Shown here in pieces: positions 1 through 11,376 of a stretch of DNA of 64,000 nt. Position numbers and translations under genes: made by a program. This stretch comes from Spizellomyces sp. 'palustris' (lineage: Eukaryota; Chytridiomycota; Chytridiomycetes; Spizellomycetales; Spizellomycetaceae): contig QEAR01000087.1 of the NCBI GenBank assembly GCA_006535965.1, positions 27,249 to 91,248 of the forward strand, in the 5' to 3' direction. The notes below the pieces were generated by a model. The model ran no database searches. It was not told the origin of the DNA and saw only the letters and a list, made by a program, of their open reading frames with translations. Every line of letters starts with the position of its first letter. The stretch's first letter is position 1.

Positions 1-32
1 CGGCGGCCGGGGTTCGATTCCCCGATGCGGAA
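1..32 (+). tRNA. tRNA-Glu, 3' part only (cut by the window edge)
   Basis: The first 32 bases match the 3' half (end of the variable region, T arm, acceptor strand and discriminator A) of the complete tRNA-Glu(CTC) found on the other strand at 1136-1207. The T arm has GGTTCGATTCC flanked by its paired C's and the acceptor strand is ATGCGGA. The anticodon lies outside the window, so the CTC identity is inferred from the match. Confidence 0.9.
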
Positions 33-193
33 TAGAGCGGCGAAGCATTTCATTTTTGCGGCATCACAAATATGTAATATCCCAAACTAGTTACTCCATT
101 GAAAACGTCACAGAAAATCTATCAGATCGTATATTGGGGTATTGCGCTGCGCTTCAGGGTATTTCATTCAGCGACAAGTCGCTTTCATCTCCA

Positions 194-1018
194 TCAAACC
201 TCCTCAGTCCAATCCCCGCGATCTGCCAAGGTCTTTTTCAAGAATGGCCTCAAATAAATTAACTCAAAATGATGCACTTCGAATCCCTGGGCATCAGACC
301 TCCACTTTCCACTGGGCTTGGTAAAGCTCTTCGAACCCAAATTCATCACGGCGTGATACATGACGCGCAGATCGATACTATCAAAATCACGTAAAATGAG
401 TCTGACGTATCTGCTGCCAACCAGAGAGTACCCCGGCGTGGACCGACTGGCCTTTGTCGCCGCACACCCCATCAACCGCAAAGTTTCCACCGTCCATTGA
501 AGCATGACAAGCGCTCGCACGGCTTCAACCAATACAACCTGTTCGCCCACATGCCCGTCATCCACTGTCGACTCCACCTCCCCAAACCTCCTCGCATTCT
601 CCACCAGCACCCTTCGTGCCCTCTGATCCCCGACCAACCGCTTCAACACATCTCCACAAGCCTCTATAACCGTTTTATGCCGTCGCAAGAGGAAATAGTA
701 CACTGCACCGCCGTCAACGGGGTCAGGATCATTTCGGCCAACACTGCTGATACCCCGTCGACACCGGCTCTCAACGTCGATTTCTACCTCTGTGAAAGGA
801 ACGTGTCCTCGGGAGGTTTTGTAGACTTTGAGGAGGTGCGGTGATATGGAGGTGGGTATGCGGCTGTTGTAAATGTGGGTGGCACTGCTGCGGAGGGTTT
901 CTCTAAAGACTTTACTGGTATAGGAGAGGTTTGAAATACAAGTGAGCGGGAGATGGGAGAGAATGCACAAGAGGCAGTCGATGGGTATGGTGAGGAGGTT
1001 GAGGTGTTTGGTCGGCAT
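194..1018 (-). CDS. F-box-like protein, unknown substrate
   Basis: A single-exon reading frame of 274 aa. Residues about 8-50 look like an F-box: a Leu/Ile/Pro-rich start (LLTIPIDCLLCILSHLPL), then a helix with a conserved-type SKVFRETL segment. F-box proteins normally bind Skp1 and present substrates to an SCF ubiquitin ligase; that role is inferred here. No recognisable substrate domain (LRR, WD40, Kelch) follows. The gene sits between two oppositely oriented tRNA-Glu genes. The start is the first ATG of the frame. It could also be an unrelated protein with a chance F-box-like N-terminus. Confidence 0.6.
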   Translation of the reverse strand: MPTKHLNLLTIPIDCLLCILSHLPLTCISNLSYTSKVFRETLRSSATHIYNSRIPTSISPHLLKVYKTSRGHVPFTEVEIDVESRCRRGISSVGRNDPDPVDGGAVYYFLLRRHKTVIEACGDVLKRLVGDQRARRVLVENARRFGEVESTVDDGHVGEQVVLVEAVRALVMLQWTVETLRLMGCAATKASRSTPGYSLVGSRYVRLILRDFDSIDLRVMYHAVMNLGSKSFTKPSGKWRSDAQGFEVHHFELIYLRPFLKKTLADRGDWTEEV

Positions 1019-1135
1019 GGTGGGAACCGACTGACTTGCGGACTCTGCCCTTCCCAGGTTGGCTGGCGTGGCTCATAGGTGGCTTGGATGTCAAAATGTG
1101 ACATGTCGAATAAAAAATACTGTATGTTTAATGAA

Positions 1136-1207
1136 TTCCGCATCGGGGAATCGAACCCCGGCCGCCGCGGTGAGAGCGCGGAATCCTAACCACTGGACCA
1201 ATGCGGA
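1136..1207 (-). tRNA. tRNA-Glu (anticodon CTC)
   Basis: The minus strand folds as a complete 72-nt tRNA without an intron. The 7-bp acceptor stem is TCCGCAT/ATGCGGA with discriminator A. The anticodon stem CCGCG/CGCGG encloses loop CTCTCAC, giving anticodon CTC. The T arm is GGGG-TTCGATT-CCCC. CCA is not encoded, as expected for a eukaryotic gene. Confidence 0.97.
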
Positions 1208-1688
1208 TCGTTCTTGCAAGCCACGGGCTGTGAATCATGAATGTGAAAAGCCTTATTGCTAGCCCGATCTCATCAATTCTCGTCATCAGGGTTAGGGTTA
1301 GGGTTTGTACACACACCACGCTCACATATGTCATCGTGTTGACGATGAAAGGGTTTTACATCCCGACTGCAAATCGGAACCTGTAGAACCTTCTCGACTG
1401 TTCACCATCCATCGCTGTGGATGAACCAACCAGTACTTGCCTCGTACGTCAAAAAGCTACAAAAAAAAACGATGGCAAAATCCCGAAAAGACACGCACGG
1501 GAGCAAAAATGTGTCACACACGTTGTATCATAGCAACCGTGATTATTTCCGTGACGCATCGCTCCGCGACTGGAGGGACTTTTTTTATGGGACGAGCGCT
1601 GCTTCACACCCTGCTCTTGCGGTACATTCCATCTCATCCCATCCGCTGCATTTCGTCGTTCTTGTGAACCTGCACGAGACTACGAATA
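1208..1688. promoter_or_regulatory. tRNA-Glu / mtHsp70 intergenic region with telomere-type repeat
   Basis: No gene is supported here. At about 1288-1307 there are nearly three TTAGGG units. They lie about 85 bp upstream of the minus-strand tRNA and about 390 bp upstream of the mtHsp70 start. Telomere-like boxes in fungal promoters can bind Tbf1/Teb1-type Myb factors; a regulatory role here is inferred. The small frames in this stretch look non-coding. Confidence 0.5.
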
Positions 1689-3930
1689 ATGTACAATCTT
1701 TCACGCGCATCCCGTCCCCTTGTCTCCCGTGCCCGGACCGCTGGGGTATGTTATTATCGCTCAGTGTGCAGAGTGATCTGGAGTCCTGGGGGAAGATTGT
1801 GATCTCGTACTCATTTCTTTTTTATTGTGTTTAGCTTGTCCGCCCTGGTCCGGCACCACTTAGTGCCTTTGCTCGTTACGCCAGCGACAAGGTACAAGGT
1901 CAGGTGATCGGTATCGACTTGGGAACCACCAACTCTTGCGTGGCTGGTACGTTACCGTATTTCGTTAGCAATGTTTTTGTTCGAATAAAAACTCACCGGT
2001 TCCTTGATAATTAGTCATGGACGGAAAGACTCCACGTGTGATCGAGAACGCTGAGGGTGGCCGAACAACCCCCTCCGTTGTCGCCTTCTCAAAGGACGGC
2101 GAGTTGATTGTCGGAACCCCTGCGAAGCGTCAGGCTGTTGTCAACCCCGAGAACACCTTGTTTGCCACCAAGCGTTTGATTGGTCGTCGATTTGATGATG
2201 CTGAAGTACAAAAGGACATCGCGACAGTTTCATACAAGATCATCAAGCACAGCAATGGTGACGCTTGGGTGGAGGCTCGCGGAAAGAAGTACTCTCCCGC
2301 CCAGATTGGTGCTTTCATTCTTCAAAAGATGAAGGAGACCGCCGAAAACTTCCTTGGAAAGCCCGCTCAACATGCTGGTAAGTCTTGTACATACTTTGTA
2401 GAATGAATTTGACGTTGAAAGCTGATTTTGTTGGCGCCCGCACGTTTAGTTGTCACTGTCCCTGCTTACTTCAACGACGCCCAACGTCAGGCAACAAAGG
2501 ACGCTGGACAGATTGCTGGTTTGGACGTGAAGCGTGTCATCAACGAGCCCACTGCGGCTGCCTTGGCGTACGGTTTGGAGAAGGCCGGTGACAAGGTTGT
2601 CGCCGTGTACGATTTGGGTGGTGGTACATTTGATATCTCCATTCTCGAACTGCAACACGGTGTATTTGAAGTCAAGTCTACCAACGGTGACACTCACCTC
2701 GGTGGTGAAGACTTTGACAACACAATGGTCCGTTACATCGTCAACGAATTCAAGAAGGAGCAGGGTATCGATATCGCCGGTGACCGTATGGCTCTTCAAC
2801 GTATCCGTGAAGCCGCTGAGAAGGCAAAGATTGAATTGTCATCCACTCTTCAAACCGAAATCAACCTTCCCTACATCACCGCCGACGCCACTGGACCCAA
2901 GCACATTAACATGAAGCTCACCCGCGCTCAGTTCGAGTCCTTGACCAAGACCTTGATCGACCGCACCATTGACCCATGCAAAAAGGCTCTTAAGGATGCC
3001 GGAGTGACCCCCAACGACATCAACGAAGTCCTTCTTGTTGGTGGTATGTCACGTATGCCCAAGGTTCAGGAAACCGTCAAGTCCTTGTTCGGCCGTGACC
3101 CCTCGAAGAGCGTCAACCCTGATGAGGCCGTTGCCGTCGGTGCCGCCATTCAGGGTGGTGTTTTGTCCGGTGAGGTCGACAAGCTTCTTCTCCTCGATGT
3201 TACCCCTCTTTCCCTCGGTATCGAAACACTCGGAGGTGTCTTTACCCGTCTCATCACCCGCAACACTACCATCCCCACCAAAAAGAGCCAGGTCTTCTCT
3301 ACTGCCGCCGACGGTCAAACTCAGGTCGAAATTAAGGTCTTCCAGGGTGAGCGTGAATTGGTCAAGGACAACAAGCTTCTTGGTCAGTTCAACCTCGTTG
3401 GTATTCCACCTGCTCCACGTGGTGTTCCTCAAATCGAGGTCACCTTTGACATTGACGCTGACGGTATTGTCAACGTTGGCGCTCGTGACAAGGCCACTGG
3501 AAAGGACCAGTCCATGACCATTGCTGCGTCCTCTGGCTTGTCTGACTCTGAGATTGAGAACATGATCAACCAAGCTGAGCAGTTTGCCGAGTCTGACAAG
3601 AAACGTAAGGAGGTCATTGAGGCTAGCAACCACGCCGAGTCTATCATCAACGACACCGAGAAGGCCATGGGCGAGTTCAAGGATCAATTGGACAAGGCGG
3701 AGGCCGACAAGATCCGTGGCCAGATCAAGGACTTGCGGGAGATGCTCGCCAAGGGCCCTGAGGAGAACTCACCCGAGACTATCAAGGAGAAGTACGGTGA
3801 ACTTCAACAAGCTAGCTTGAAGCTTTTCGAGATGGTCTACAAGCGCCGAACAGCAGAGGGCGAATCAAAGAACGGCAAGACTGTTGATGCGGAGTACAAG
3901 GACGTTGACGATAAGAACAAGTCGTCGTAA
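1689..3930 (+). CDS. SSC1: Mitochondrial Hsp70 (Ssc1/mortalin type)
   Basis: The DnaK-type ATPase of the mitochondrial matrix, which drives protein import and folding with a J protein and Mge1. Four exons (1689-1745, 1835-1946, 2015-2377, 2450-3930) total 2013 nt, giving 670 aa in one frame. The first exon encodes an Arg/Ser-rich presequence ([19 protein letters not shown]), which fixes the start and supports mitochondrial targeting. Hsp70 motifs follow: [20 protein letters not shown] and the VGGMSRMP loop, then a substrate-binding domain and a helical lid. It lacks the cysteine-rich or EEVD tails of other Hsp70s. Length matches the family (about 650-680 aa). Codon use is strongly biased to C-ending codons, as for a highly expressed gene. 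Confidence 0.97.
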
Positions 3931-4999
3931 GATGCCGTCATCTTAACACGTAGCCGCTGATGCAGCATTTCGATTAGAGACCCATTATCCTTATTATATG
4001 ATGAGGGGTTTCTGTGGGTGGTGAGGTGGGGGTTCTTTTGCATAGAATAGTCTCATGAGTGGCAAGAGAGTAGGATAGCATAATCTTGTGGTGTTGGGGG
4101 GATGACGATTCTGGCACACACTTTTTGTCCATTTTTCTCTTCATTGTAACAATATTGTCTTTTTTCGTCTCTGAATTTCTTGCATTATGTTCCCTCTGGC
4201 GGGTTACACGCACATCATGGACCCTGCTTCACTACCCACTGGCATCTCACCTGTCGTTTGCAAGATGATAAGCGGGCCGCAAAAGGAGTTCCCGCCAAAA
4301 GTGGACCAGGAGTACCTTCCTTTCTGTAACAATTGCCACCCAAATGTACCTTGTCGGTCCCTGGAATATAGATAAATTAAGTGTATTTTGGAGTGCTCCT
4401 GCATTTGCAAAACGGAGATCTGAGATGTGTTCATACAACTGCGCCAAATAAGAACGTGCTCCAACTCAGGGTATATCACTGAACGGAGCTCCCTGTTCAC
4501 GATACCAAGGGGAAGAGGGACGAGGAACATCGCCATTAAGCGATAACTGCGCCATGCTTTGTCATCATACAATGGGAACTGCGCCTCGTCAACGACGCCA
4601 GCTTAGAGTGACGTGTTCACAAAAGGTGACAAGTCTCTTGAGGACAAAAATAACACACAACTTTCTCATCGCTGTTTTTAGAATTTGCGGACATCCGAAA
4701 TACGAATTCATAGGAAGATTGTTGGGATAGGACCTGAGGTCGTCTTTCTGTGTGGCGTGGAAAGATTTCTTTGTAACCAGCGTTAAGAAGTTCCTGAAGT
4801 TGCCCTAAACCGAGCAATCTAAATCGAAACTTTTGAACATTATTGTTTTCCGTTACGACGTGCAGCTCTCTCTCTCTCTTTGCGTGGCCAAAGTCTTTTC
4901 CTCCTATTACTACTGGGCTACATCATTAGCGCGCAGTTGATTCTACCCTCCCGTCCTCTCTTTCTCTGCAACGGCCCAGCACCACACACAACAGCAGAA
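3931..4999. other. Intergenic region between mtHsp70 and the Mpe1-like gene
   Basis: The 3' flank of mtHsp70 and 5' flank of the next gene. A CT-rich tract (CTCTCTCTCTC near 4867-4878) lies about 125 bp upstream of the Mpe1-like ATG, typical of fungal promoters. Small frames here show no family features and I see no other gene. Confidence 0.5.
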
Positions 5000-7900
5000 A
5001 TGTCAATCGTCTTTTACAAATTCAAGTCCGCCAAGGATTATGATACATGCACTTTTGATGGAACCAACATATCGGTGTTTGACCTCAAGCGGGAAATCAT
5101 GCAGGCGAAGAAATTGGGCAAAGGCACGGATTTCGATTTGATGATTTACAATGCTCAGACAAACGAGGGTGAGTTTTTGTCCTGCGTTTTTGGCGGTGAG
5201 ACTGGATCCGGTAGGAGAATGGTGTGGAACCTTTTTTTTTGTGGAAGATGGATCCTGGATTGGAACAGTGGGGAAACCGGTGGTGTGTGGAGAGGTGTTT
5301 GGCGGACGGGGACCCGTTGGAGTTTACCACTTTCCTTAGATGCGGCTGGCGCTTCCCTTGCGCTTGACTAGTTTCGTCGTTTGTATTGTGTTGCGGTCGA
5401 CTGTGTCGGCCGAGCGCTGTGCGCTGTTTTTCCGTCCTACCCTATTTTGCTACGAATGAAAAAGATAATAAAGAACAAAGAAAAGAAAGAGATTATAAAA
5501 AAAAAAGAAAAGAAAATGAGACATTGATTTTATTGATAACCTGCCATTTTGTTTTTGCTGAGAGGGAGTGTTGTGTTGGCGGGAAAGTTCCTAGAATGTT
5601 GCACTTGGAGATGGGAGGATTGGTAGTTGTTGGGTAGCCTTGTTGCCTCCGCTGTATAGTTAAGTCGTGACACTATTTGTATATTGTCCATTTTGACTGA
5701 TCAATGCCGGATCCTATCCGGTCCTTTCCTTCCTTTCTGCCTCTCTCCTACAGAATACAAGGATGACATGTACATGATTCCTCGAAACACTTCCGTACTA
5801 GTTTCTCGTCATCCGGCATCTAAACCGGGCAAAGGCACCGCACAAAGGTATTTGACGACAGCTATGCCGACCGGAGCCATGTTGGCGGGCTCGTGGTCTC
5901 GAGCTGCTCCGCAAGCTGCTACCTCTTTACCCAAGCATCACTCTTTGAACAATCGGCTTCCACAGTACGTCTCATTGTTTTGTTTATATCAGCGGGAAGA
6001 CGTGTCGACTTGGAGATTTTAATACAGTTTATAATGTGTTTACCCAAAGGCAACGACCGCCAACCTCTACAGATACTCCCGCAACTGAAATCACAGGAGA
6101 GACAGAAGAAGAACGTATTGCAAACATGTTTAAATTGCAAACAGAGCAATGGGCCGTCGCACAGGATAAGATGGCTCAGTACGTCGATATCTGTATCTAC
6201 CATACCGCTTTTTCAAACTTGATTAACATGCCTGTTTTATTTTAGACAAAAGCCAATACCTCGTCAATATCACGGTGCCGGACGGGGTGGGTGGCGTGGA
6301 GGACATCATACCGGTGGGGATCGCAATCAGGCAGGCGGAGAGGGTGGGGGTGGTGGATGGCAACAAAGGGAGTATCCTCAGCGGGCACCACCACCAGGAT
6401 ATATCTGTTATCGTTGTGGTCAAAAGGGTAAGAAGACCAAGGACAGTAGAATATTGTCCTTTGGAAACGTATTCTGATGCCAGTATTTTTCGTTTCGCTA
6501 GGTCATTTCATCAATCAATGTCCCACGATCGGCGATAAAGAATTTGACCGACCAAAACTGAAGCGTACCACTGGTATTCCGAAGATTTTTCTGAAGGTTG
6601 TCGATGATAAACAAGCTGCAGGAGGAGGAGTAATGGTTACTCAAAACGGGGAGTTGGTTGTAGCTCAACCGAACGAGTAAGAAACGATGGGGAAATATGC
6701 CAGTCATGTCCAAAGTACTAACATATTCCTCAATGACAGGCAAGCGTGGGCGAACATGGCGGCTCGAACACGGAATTATCTGGGTGCGGGGGATGTACAC
6801 GAAATGGCGCCTGTTCCTAGCGAACTGGCATGTCCCCTTTGTACTAAGCTGCTACGGGATGCGGTATTGATACCTTGTTGTGGAACCAGTTATTGTGATG
6901 AATGTAAGTTCTTATCGATAAAACTGACTACTGAGTTTTGAACCACATTCTTACCCAATTGTTCTGTGAACGCAGGTATACGCCTGCATCTGCTGGATAA
7001 CGAAGATCCTGAACAAAGACTCAAGTGTCCCAACTGCGGTTCAGATCAGTCCCCAGATAATTTGGTTGCCAATAAATCGATGCGTCAAGCTGTTGAGCAT
7101 CATATTCGGGATTTTGCCGCAAAGAAGGCTGGTGGTCCTCCGTCTCCGGTTCCTGCGAATGCTACCGCGGCATCTGGAAATGCCCCACCTTCTGAAGACG
7201 CTGCGTCTGCGACGCCCACTGTCAATGGAACAGTATCCGCAACTCCCCCAACGGCCCAAACAACAACAGCGGCACAACCATCCACCGCCCCGATAGTTCC
7301 CGTCATAAACAGACCGCCTACGACGGCGAAACCCTACAAAATCATCAAACCTCAAGCCAGTGCTACCACTGCAACTACCACTTCTAACCTTACTCCACCC
7401 GTCCCCAATGCTGCGCCGATCGGGGTAACACCATCGGATCGGAAGCCAACGATAACACCAATACGGAAGATTTCAGACTCTAGCAATGCCACTATAACCG
7501 CGCGCGCGGGGCTCAAGAGAGGTCCGGAAGAGGCTGGTGTGAATGGGGAGATGGAGGTACGTGGCTCCTGTAATACCGTTCTATTTGTAATCTGGTGATT
7601 CACCATAATCATTTCGTATGCAGGATCAGTACACCCCGGACGGGACTGACATGAACAACCGTCGAGTCCGTCGCGGGTCCCTCACACAACGGTATCAAGA
7701 CTTTGAAGAATACCCACCGCACATGATGGTACCTGATTTCGATCCAAGATGGGGAGGGCCGGGCCCTATGATGCCACCACCTCCTCCCTATGGAAGATAT
7801 TGGGATGGACCTCCACACATGTTTCCTCCCCCGCCTCACCGACGGGGTGGATACGGGATGCCTCCTCCTGACATGTTTGGTGGGCCAATGGGGATGGGGA

Positions 7901-8174
7901 TGGGCATGGGAATGGGGATGGGAATGGAGATGGGTATGCCTCCCGCGGATGGATGGCGAGGTGATATGAGTGGACGAGACTAGTAAGTTTTTCTTACCAG
8001 CATGCAGTTACCGTGCACAGTTCTCTAGGTTCTAATTGTTTAATTTTTTTGGCTATTCCCAGTCCTCGAGACCGTGGTTATTACCCCCCAGGCCCTGGAT
8101 CGTCTGGTGGACGAATGGCCGCAAAGCGCCCACGAAATCAATCTGATGTTATTGATGTCACATCCAAGCATTAG
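5000..8174 (+). CDS. MPE1: Mpe1/RBBP6-type polyadenylation factor (DWNN, zinc knuckle, RING)
   Basis: Homologue of yeast Mpe1, a subunit of the cleavage and polyadenylation factor, and of animal RBBP6. Nine exons (5000-5168, 5754-5964, 6050-6178, 6246-6427, 6502-6676, 6740-6903, 6976-7556, 7624-7982, 8063-8174) total 2082 nt, 693 aa, with consistent phases. Order: ubiquitin-like DWNN domain (about 1-75), an RG/G-rich stretch, a CCHC zinc knuckle (CYRCGQKGHFINQC, about 223-236), then the family segment TTGIPKIFLK, a RING/U-box (CPLC...CDEC...CPNCG, about 320-375), and a Ser/Thr/Pro/Ala-rich tail. The C-terminus has a Pro-rich segment and an alternating Met-Gly run (about 7869-7935). Intron 1 (585 bp) is long for this locus and contains purine-rich sequence. 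Some plant and animal homologues act as E3 ligases; in fungi the RING mainly serves RNA processing. Confidence 0.95.
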
Positions 8175-9275
8175 TTAATTATCTGTATTATTTGGTTACA
8201 TTCAAGGAGGCAATCAACAGTCTGTCGGCCTTGGGCTGGAATGGAAAGGAGGCAGATACACTGGACACATTTACATTGGGCTTATATTGTGCATTTCCTC
8301 TTCTTTGGCTTTTAATAATACAAAATCATGGTATGCCTTCACGTACAGCGACGTTGTTTGCACTCCTGGTGTGGTTTGCCTATATGAGTGTGCGATTGAA
8401 GCATAAAATGAGCCGATGCGTGCGTGCTCTCGCCCGTAGCAGTAGCAGTCGAAATTGACACAGGTGCACTCGGCAGTCTCAGAAAGTTTTCATAAGTAGA
8501 CAAACTGCCTAAGAAATGCATAACATCATATAATATATTCAGAATATAAATAATCCCATCATCAGAACTCAAATATGTGTAATAATATATCTTTCTCATT
8601 AAGCACGGCATGTCTGCTGTAGCTGCATCTGCATAGTACCATTGTATCTAGAGGGATGGGTTACATATTGCAGCAGCATCTGAATTCTTTATCACTCCAG
8701 ATCTTCTAGTTATGGTGAATTTCGGCAGTCCGACAGATTGAGGTGGTGCTGACATAATCCTTCCGACGTCCTCTAGCCGCCCTGCCTCTCGGATCTTCAC
8801 AGTTGCAGGCAGTTCTTCTTCCATATCCCTACGCAGGATCAGTCGCGTAAAGAGGGGCATGTCATTCAAGATCAAACCTCGGATGAAATGTCCCTTATTC
8901 CCCTGTGGCATGAAGGCATACGATGAATGAAAGTGTGAGGGACACTTTGCCACCTGACTTTTGAAGTGGATTATGATGGCCAAAAGAACTTGACAACAAT
9001 GGTTAAGTCCTTATTGCTCGGTCAAATGGCCGACTTTGCTGAATCTTTGCTTTCAAACCCTCATTCAGCGCAGTCGCACCACATGATAAAGGGTGCTGCT
9101 ACGACTGTCCACAAGCCTTATCCACCACAAACAAAAAGCCACTCAGCGATAGGTGGAGCGCTGAGTGTTGCCACTATTCTACGTAGCACCTAAAAACTGA
9201 TATATCTTCACGCAAAGTTGTCCCCTCTCTGTCTTCCCTGCATTTCTTTGGTCATTTCCACATAACAGTATAACA
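8175..9275. other. Intergenic region, no confident gene
   Basis: Between the Mpe1-like gene and the small gene at 9276. Near 8530-8590 it is AT-rich and may hold 3' ends. A 111-aa minus-strand frame at 8648-8983 is listed separately. A plus-strand 88-aa frame (8192-8458) has a hydrophobic stretch but no family features and overlaps the Mpe1 3' flank. Confidence 0.4.
8648..8983 (-). CDS. Hypothetical small protein (uncertain)
   Basis: An uninterrupted 111-aa frame with mixed, protein-like composition (for example LPATVKIREAGRLEDVGRIM). I recognise no family, signal peptide or membrane segment. It could be an exon of an unrecognised spliced gene or a chance frame. It is the only plausible coding stretch in a 1.1-kb gap. 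Confidence 0.22.
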   Translation of the reverse strand: MAIIIHFKSQVAKCPSHFHSSYAFMPQGNKGHFIRGLILNDMPLFTRLILRRDMEEELPATVKIREAGRLEDVGRIMSAPPQSVGLPKFTITRRSGVIKNSDAAAICNPSL

Positions 9276-9728
9276 ATGATCCCTCTTGGCCGGTCAATTC
9301 CAAATATCACAGGCCCCACTGGCACTCCGTCCGGCGACAGCGCACACTTTTCAAATCAGACGGCGCAGGAATATAATTTCCAACGCCGTCGGTCTTCTTT
9401 GGATGTAAGCTTTTCTCATTTGTCGCCTCTTCACCATGTTTCCCGGCCTCATGGGTGTTGTTTATCTGAGTAGGCAATTATGGGGCACCTAAAATACGTC
9501 GGTCAGTTTCCTGGACGAGTTCTCCAAGATCTGTCTCAGCCCTTGTCGTCCGCTCCACGCCCAAAAGGCCAAAACTTTCCCCCTCAGCTGAACTCCCAGA
9601 CATCATTGACGTCGTTGGGGGGATCAACGACGGATTTGGGTGCCTCAACAAACACCAAGACACCTGCTACTGCGACTGGAGCCGTGGGGAAGCTGGCCAG
9701 TGCAGAAGCTTTTTTGTCGGGAGTCTGA
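9276..9728 (+). CDS. Small Ser/Thr/Pro-rich protein, unknown function
   Basis: Two exons, 9276-9404 and 9474-9728, join in phase 0 across a GTAAGC..TAG intron and give 127 aa. The body is low-complexity and rich in Ser, Thr, Pro and Gly. A short basic segment, FQRRRSSLDAIMGHLKYVG, spans the junction and looks like the conserved core; RRRSSL resembles a PKA/AGC kinase site. I do not recognise the family. The preserved frame across the intron and a CT-rich 5' flank ending in ACAATG support a real gene. Confidence 0.6.
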
Positions 9729-9980
9729 AAGCTTACTGTTACGCAGTCTAAATAGGACATATTTAGTTGAAGTGCTAGGACTTCCCTGTTGTATGTAGGC
9801 TTGGGGTTATGTAAAAATGATGTACATCTTGCCCCAGCCTTCGCTTCGTGCCAACTTCCGGTTGAATCACATTTGACTAAGGGTAGTCCGCATACAAAGT
9901 TATTGAGACAAAAACATGATAATCAATATATGCTTTCCTAAACGCTGCCAGACTACCAGAACCACCTATAAATGCCTTAT

Positions 9981-11136
9981 TTACATTGGTATATCCTCTG
10001 CGTCCCCAAACCACACGCTCATCCGCCGCATCACCAAAATTGCTAATAGGAAGAGGACCAGCCCCAACAGTTGATCAATCTGGCGTACTTGCTGTTGCAG
10101 CTGAGGAAGAGTGTTCGGGATACCGGCCTGAGCCGCTCCGTAGTCCACCAAGCCTCTCGCTACTGCGCTAGGACGCCTGCGCATACTCGTTGAGTTTTGT
10201 GAAGCTGGACTAGTCGATCCCGTAACTGCAGGACTTGAATGGGAGGCCGCTTGTACCTGTGGCTGTGATCGTGGGCTAGCACTCTCTGTCTCTTGATCAG
10301 ACGTCGGTGATCGCTCTGACGGTTTGGGCAACTCGTCTACGCTGGCATGCGATTGGTTACCTTCCCTCGGATTTCCACTATCCAATACAGGTTCTTCCAC
10401 CGCGTCCCTTGCTGATTCCGTCGGCTGGGCCCCTGCAGCATTTTTTCCTGTATCCGCCGTAGTGAAGGATATATCTGGATCAGCTTGCACCCGTTCACTG
10501 GGAGCATCGGCTTCATCAGGCAGAGCTTCCGAATTTTTCACGCCACATGATGGGCATATCCACTCTCTACTTTTTGTCGCATACGCTTTGCGCTCCTCTT
10601 CCGTGTAGTCCAAAGCACCAATTGCCCCATCTCCTTTCGTGGGGAGAAAGGATATGAGAGCAACTAGTGCTGTCCGAACTCCCCATGCTGGACGCCAATA
10701 CTCGGGATGATGGCCAGTAATAGAAAGACATATCTTCTTGCCAACCTCAAAGCGACCGTTTGGAGTCAAGAAAGAAATGTTTGGGGGCTGTATATTGCAA
10801 TGGATAAGCCATCAAACCTGCGTAAGTTCAAACATCTCCAGATTGCAGCATCTACCTTAAACGGATAGTCAGATGGGAAAATCAGCCTTCCATGAAACCT
10901 TCCACCTTCAAATCCTCCTTCAGCTGGACCGCGAATGGTGAAGTGCCTGGGGGGGAAAGCATTGCAATCCGTCAGTTGTTTCTCAGTCAGCCCTCCATTA
11001 GAAAGCCACATGCTAACCATTCAAATAGATTTTCCTCCAGTGGGGCAGCTGTAAACTCCGGAGAAGGGTCGTTTCGCAGTTCCGCCAACTCTTTCATCAG
11101 GCGCTTGACTGCAGAACTTCGAGAGGTTGTTGCCAT
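9981..11136 (-). CDS. UBC6: Ubiquitin-conjugating enzyme E2, UBE2J/Ubc6 type, tail-anchored
   Basis: An ER-associated-degradation E2. Exons (minus strand) 11136-11018, 10946-10856 and 10787-9981 total 1017 nt, 338 aa. The UBC fold of this subfamily is clear: an N-terminal helix with SSAVKRLMKELAEL, then EWHFTIRGP, FHGRLIFPSDYPFKPPNI and the catalytic cysteine in KKICLSITG (Cys90), followed by HHPEYWRPAWGVRTAL. Like UBE2J1 it continues into a long Ser/Pro-rich linker, here with a CPSCG pair, and ends in one hydrophobic segment (LLGLVLFLLAILVM) that should anchor it in the ER membrane. It is longer than yeast Ubc6 (about 250 aa). It is transcribed divergently from the Pus3 gene across a gap of about 240 bp. 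Confidence 0.94.
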
Positions 11137-11376
11137 TTTGCTCCCGTATTTTGAGGTATATAACAACGGAACAGTGCAAGGCCACTCGGTAGTTTCGTAG
11201 CGTACGAAGGTGTATCAGCAGGGGGCGAAGGCAGTATGGTAAACAAAGCAGTAGGTAAAGATTGTGGTGTTAAAGTGCACAGCGGGGCAGACAGCGGGGT
11301 ACGGAGGTTAATGTCAGAGCACGTGACGCTTAGTTGCGTGACAAGTTCTTTGCATCAGTACCATCACCACCATCTA

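Noticed and set aside
3049-3687. A 212-aa minus-strand frame inside mtHsp70
   Set aside because: An antisense shadow of a highly biased gene; the plus-strand frame is unambiguous Hsp70.
8192-8458. An 88-aa frame with a hydrophobic centre
   Set aside because: It begins 17 bp after the Mpe1-like stop, lacks a family match and probably lies in that gene's 3' UTR.
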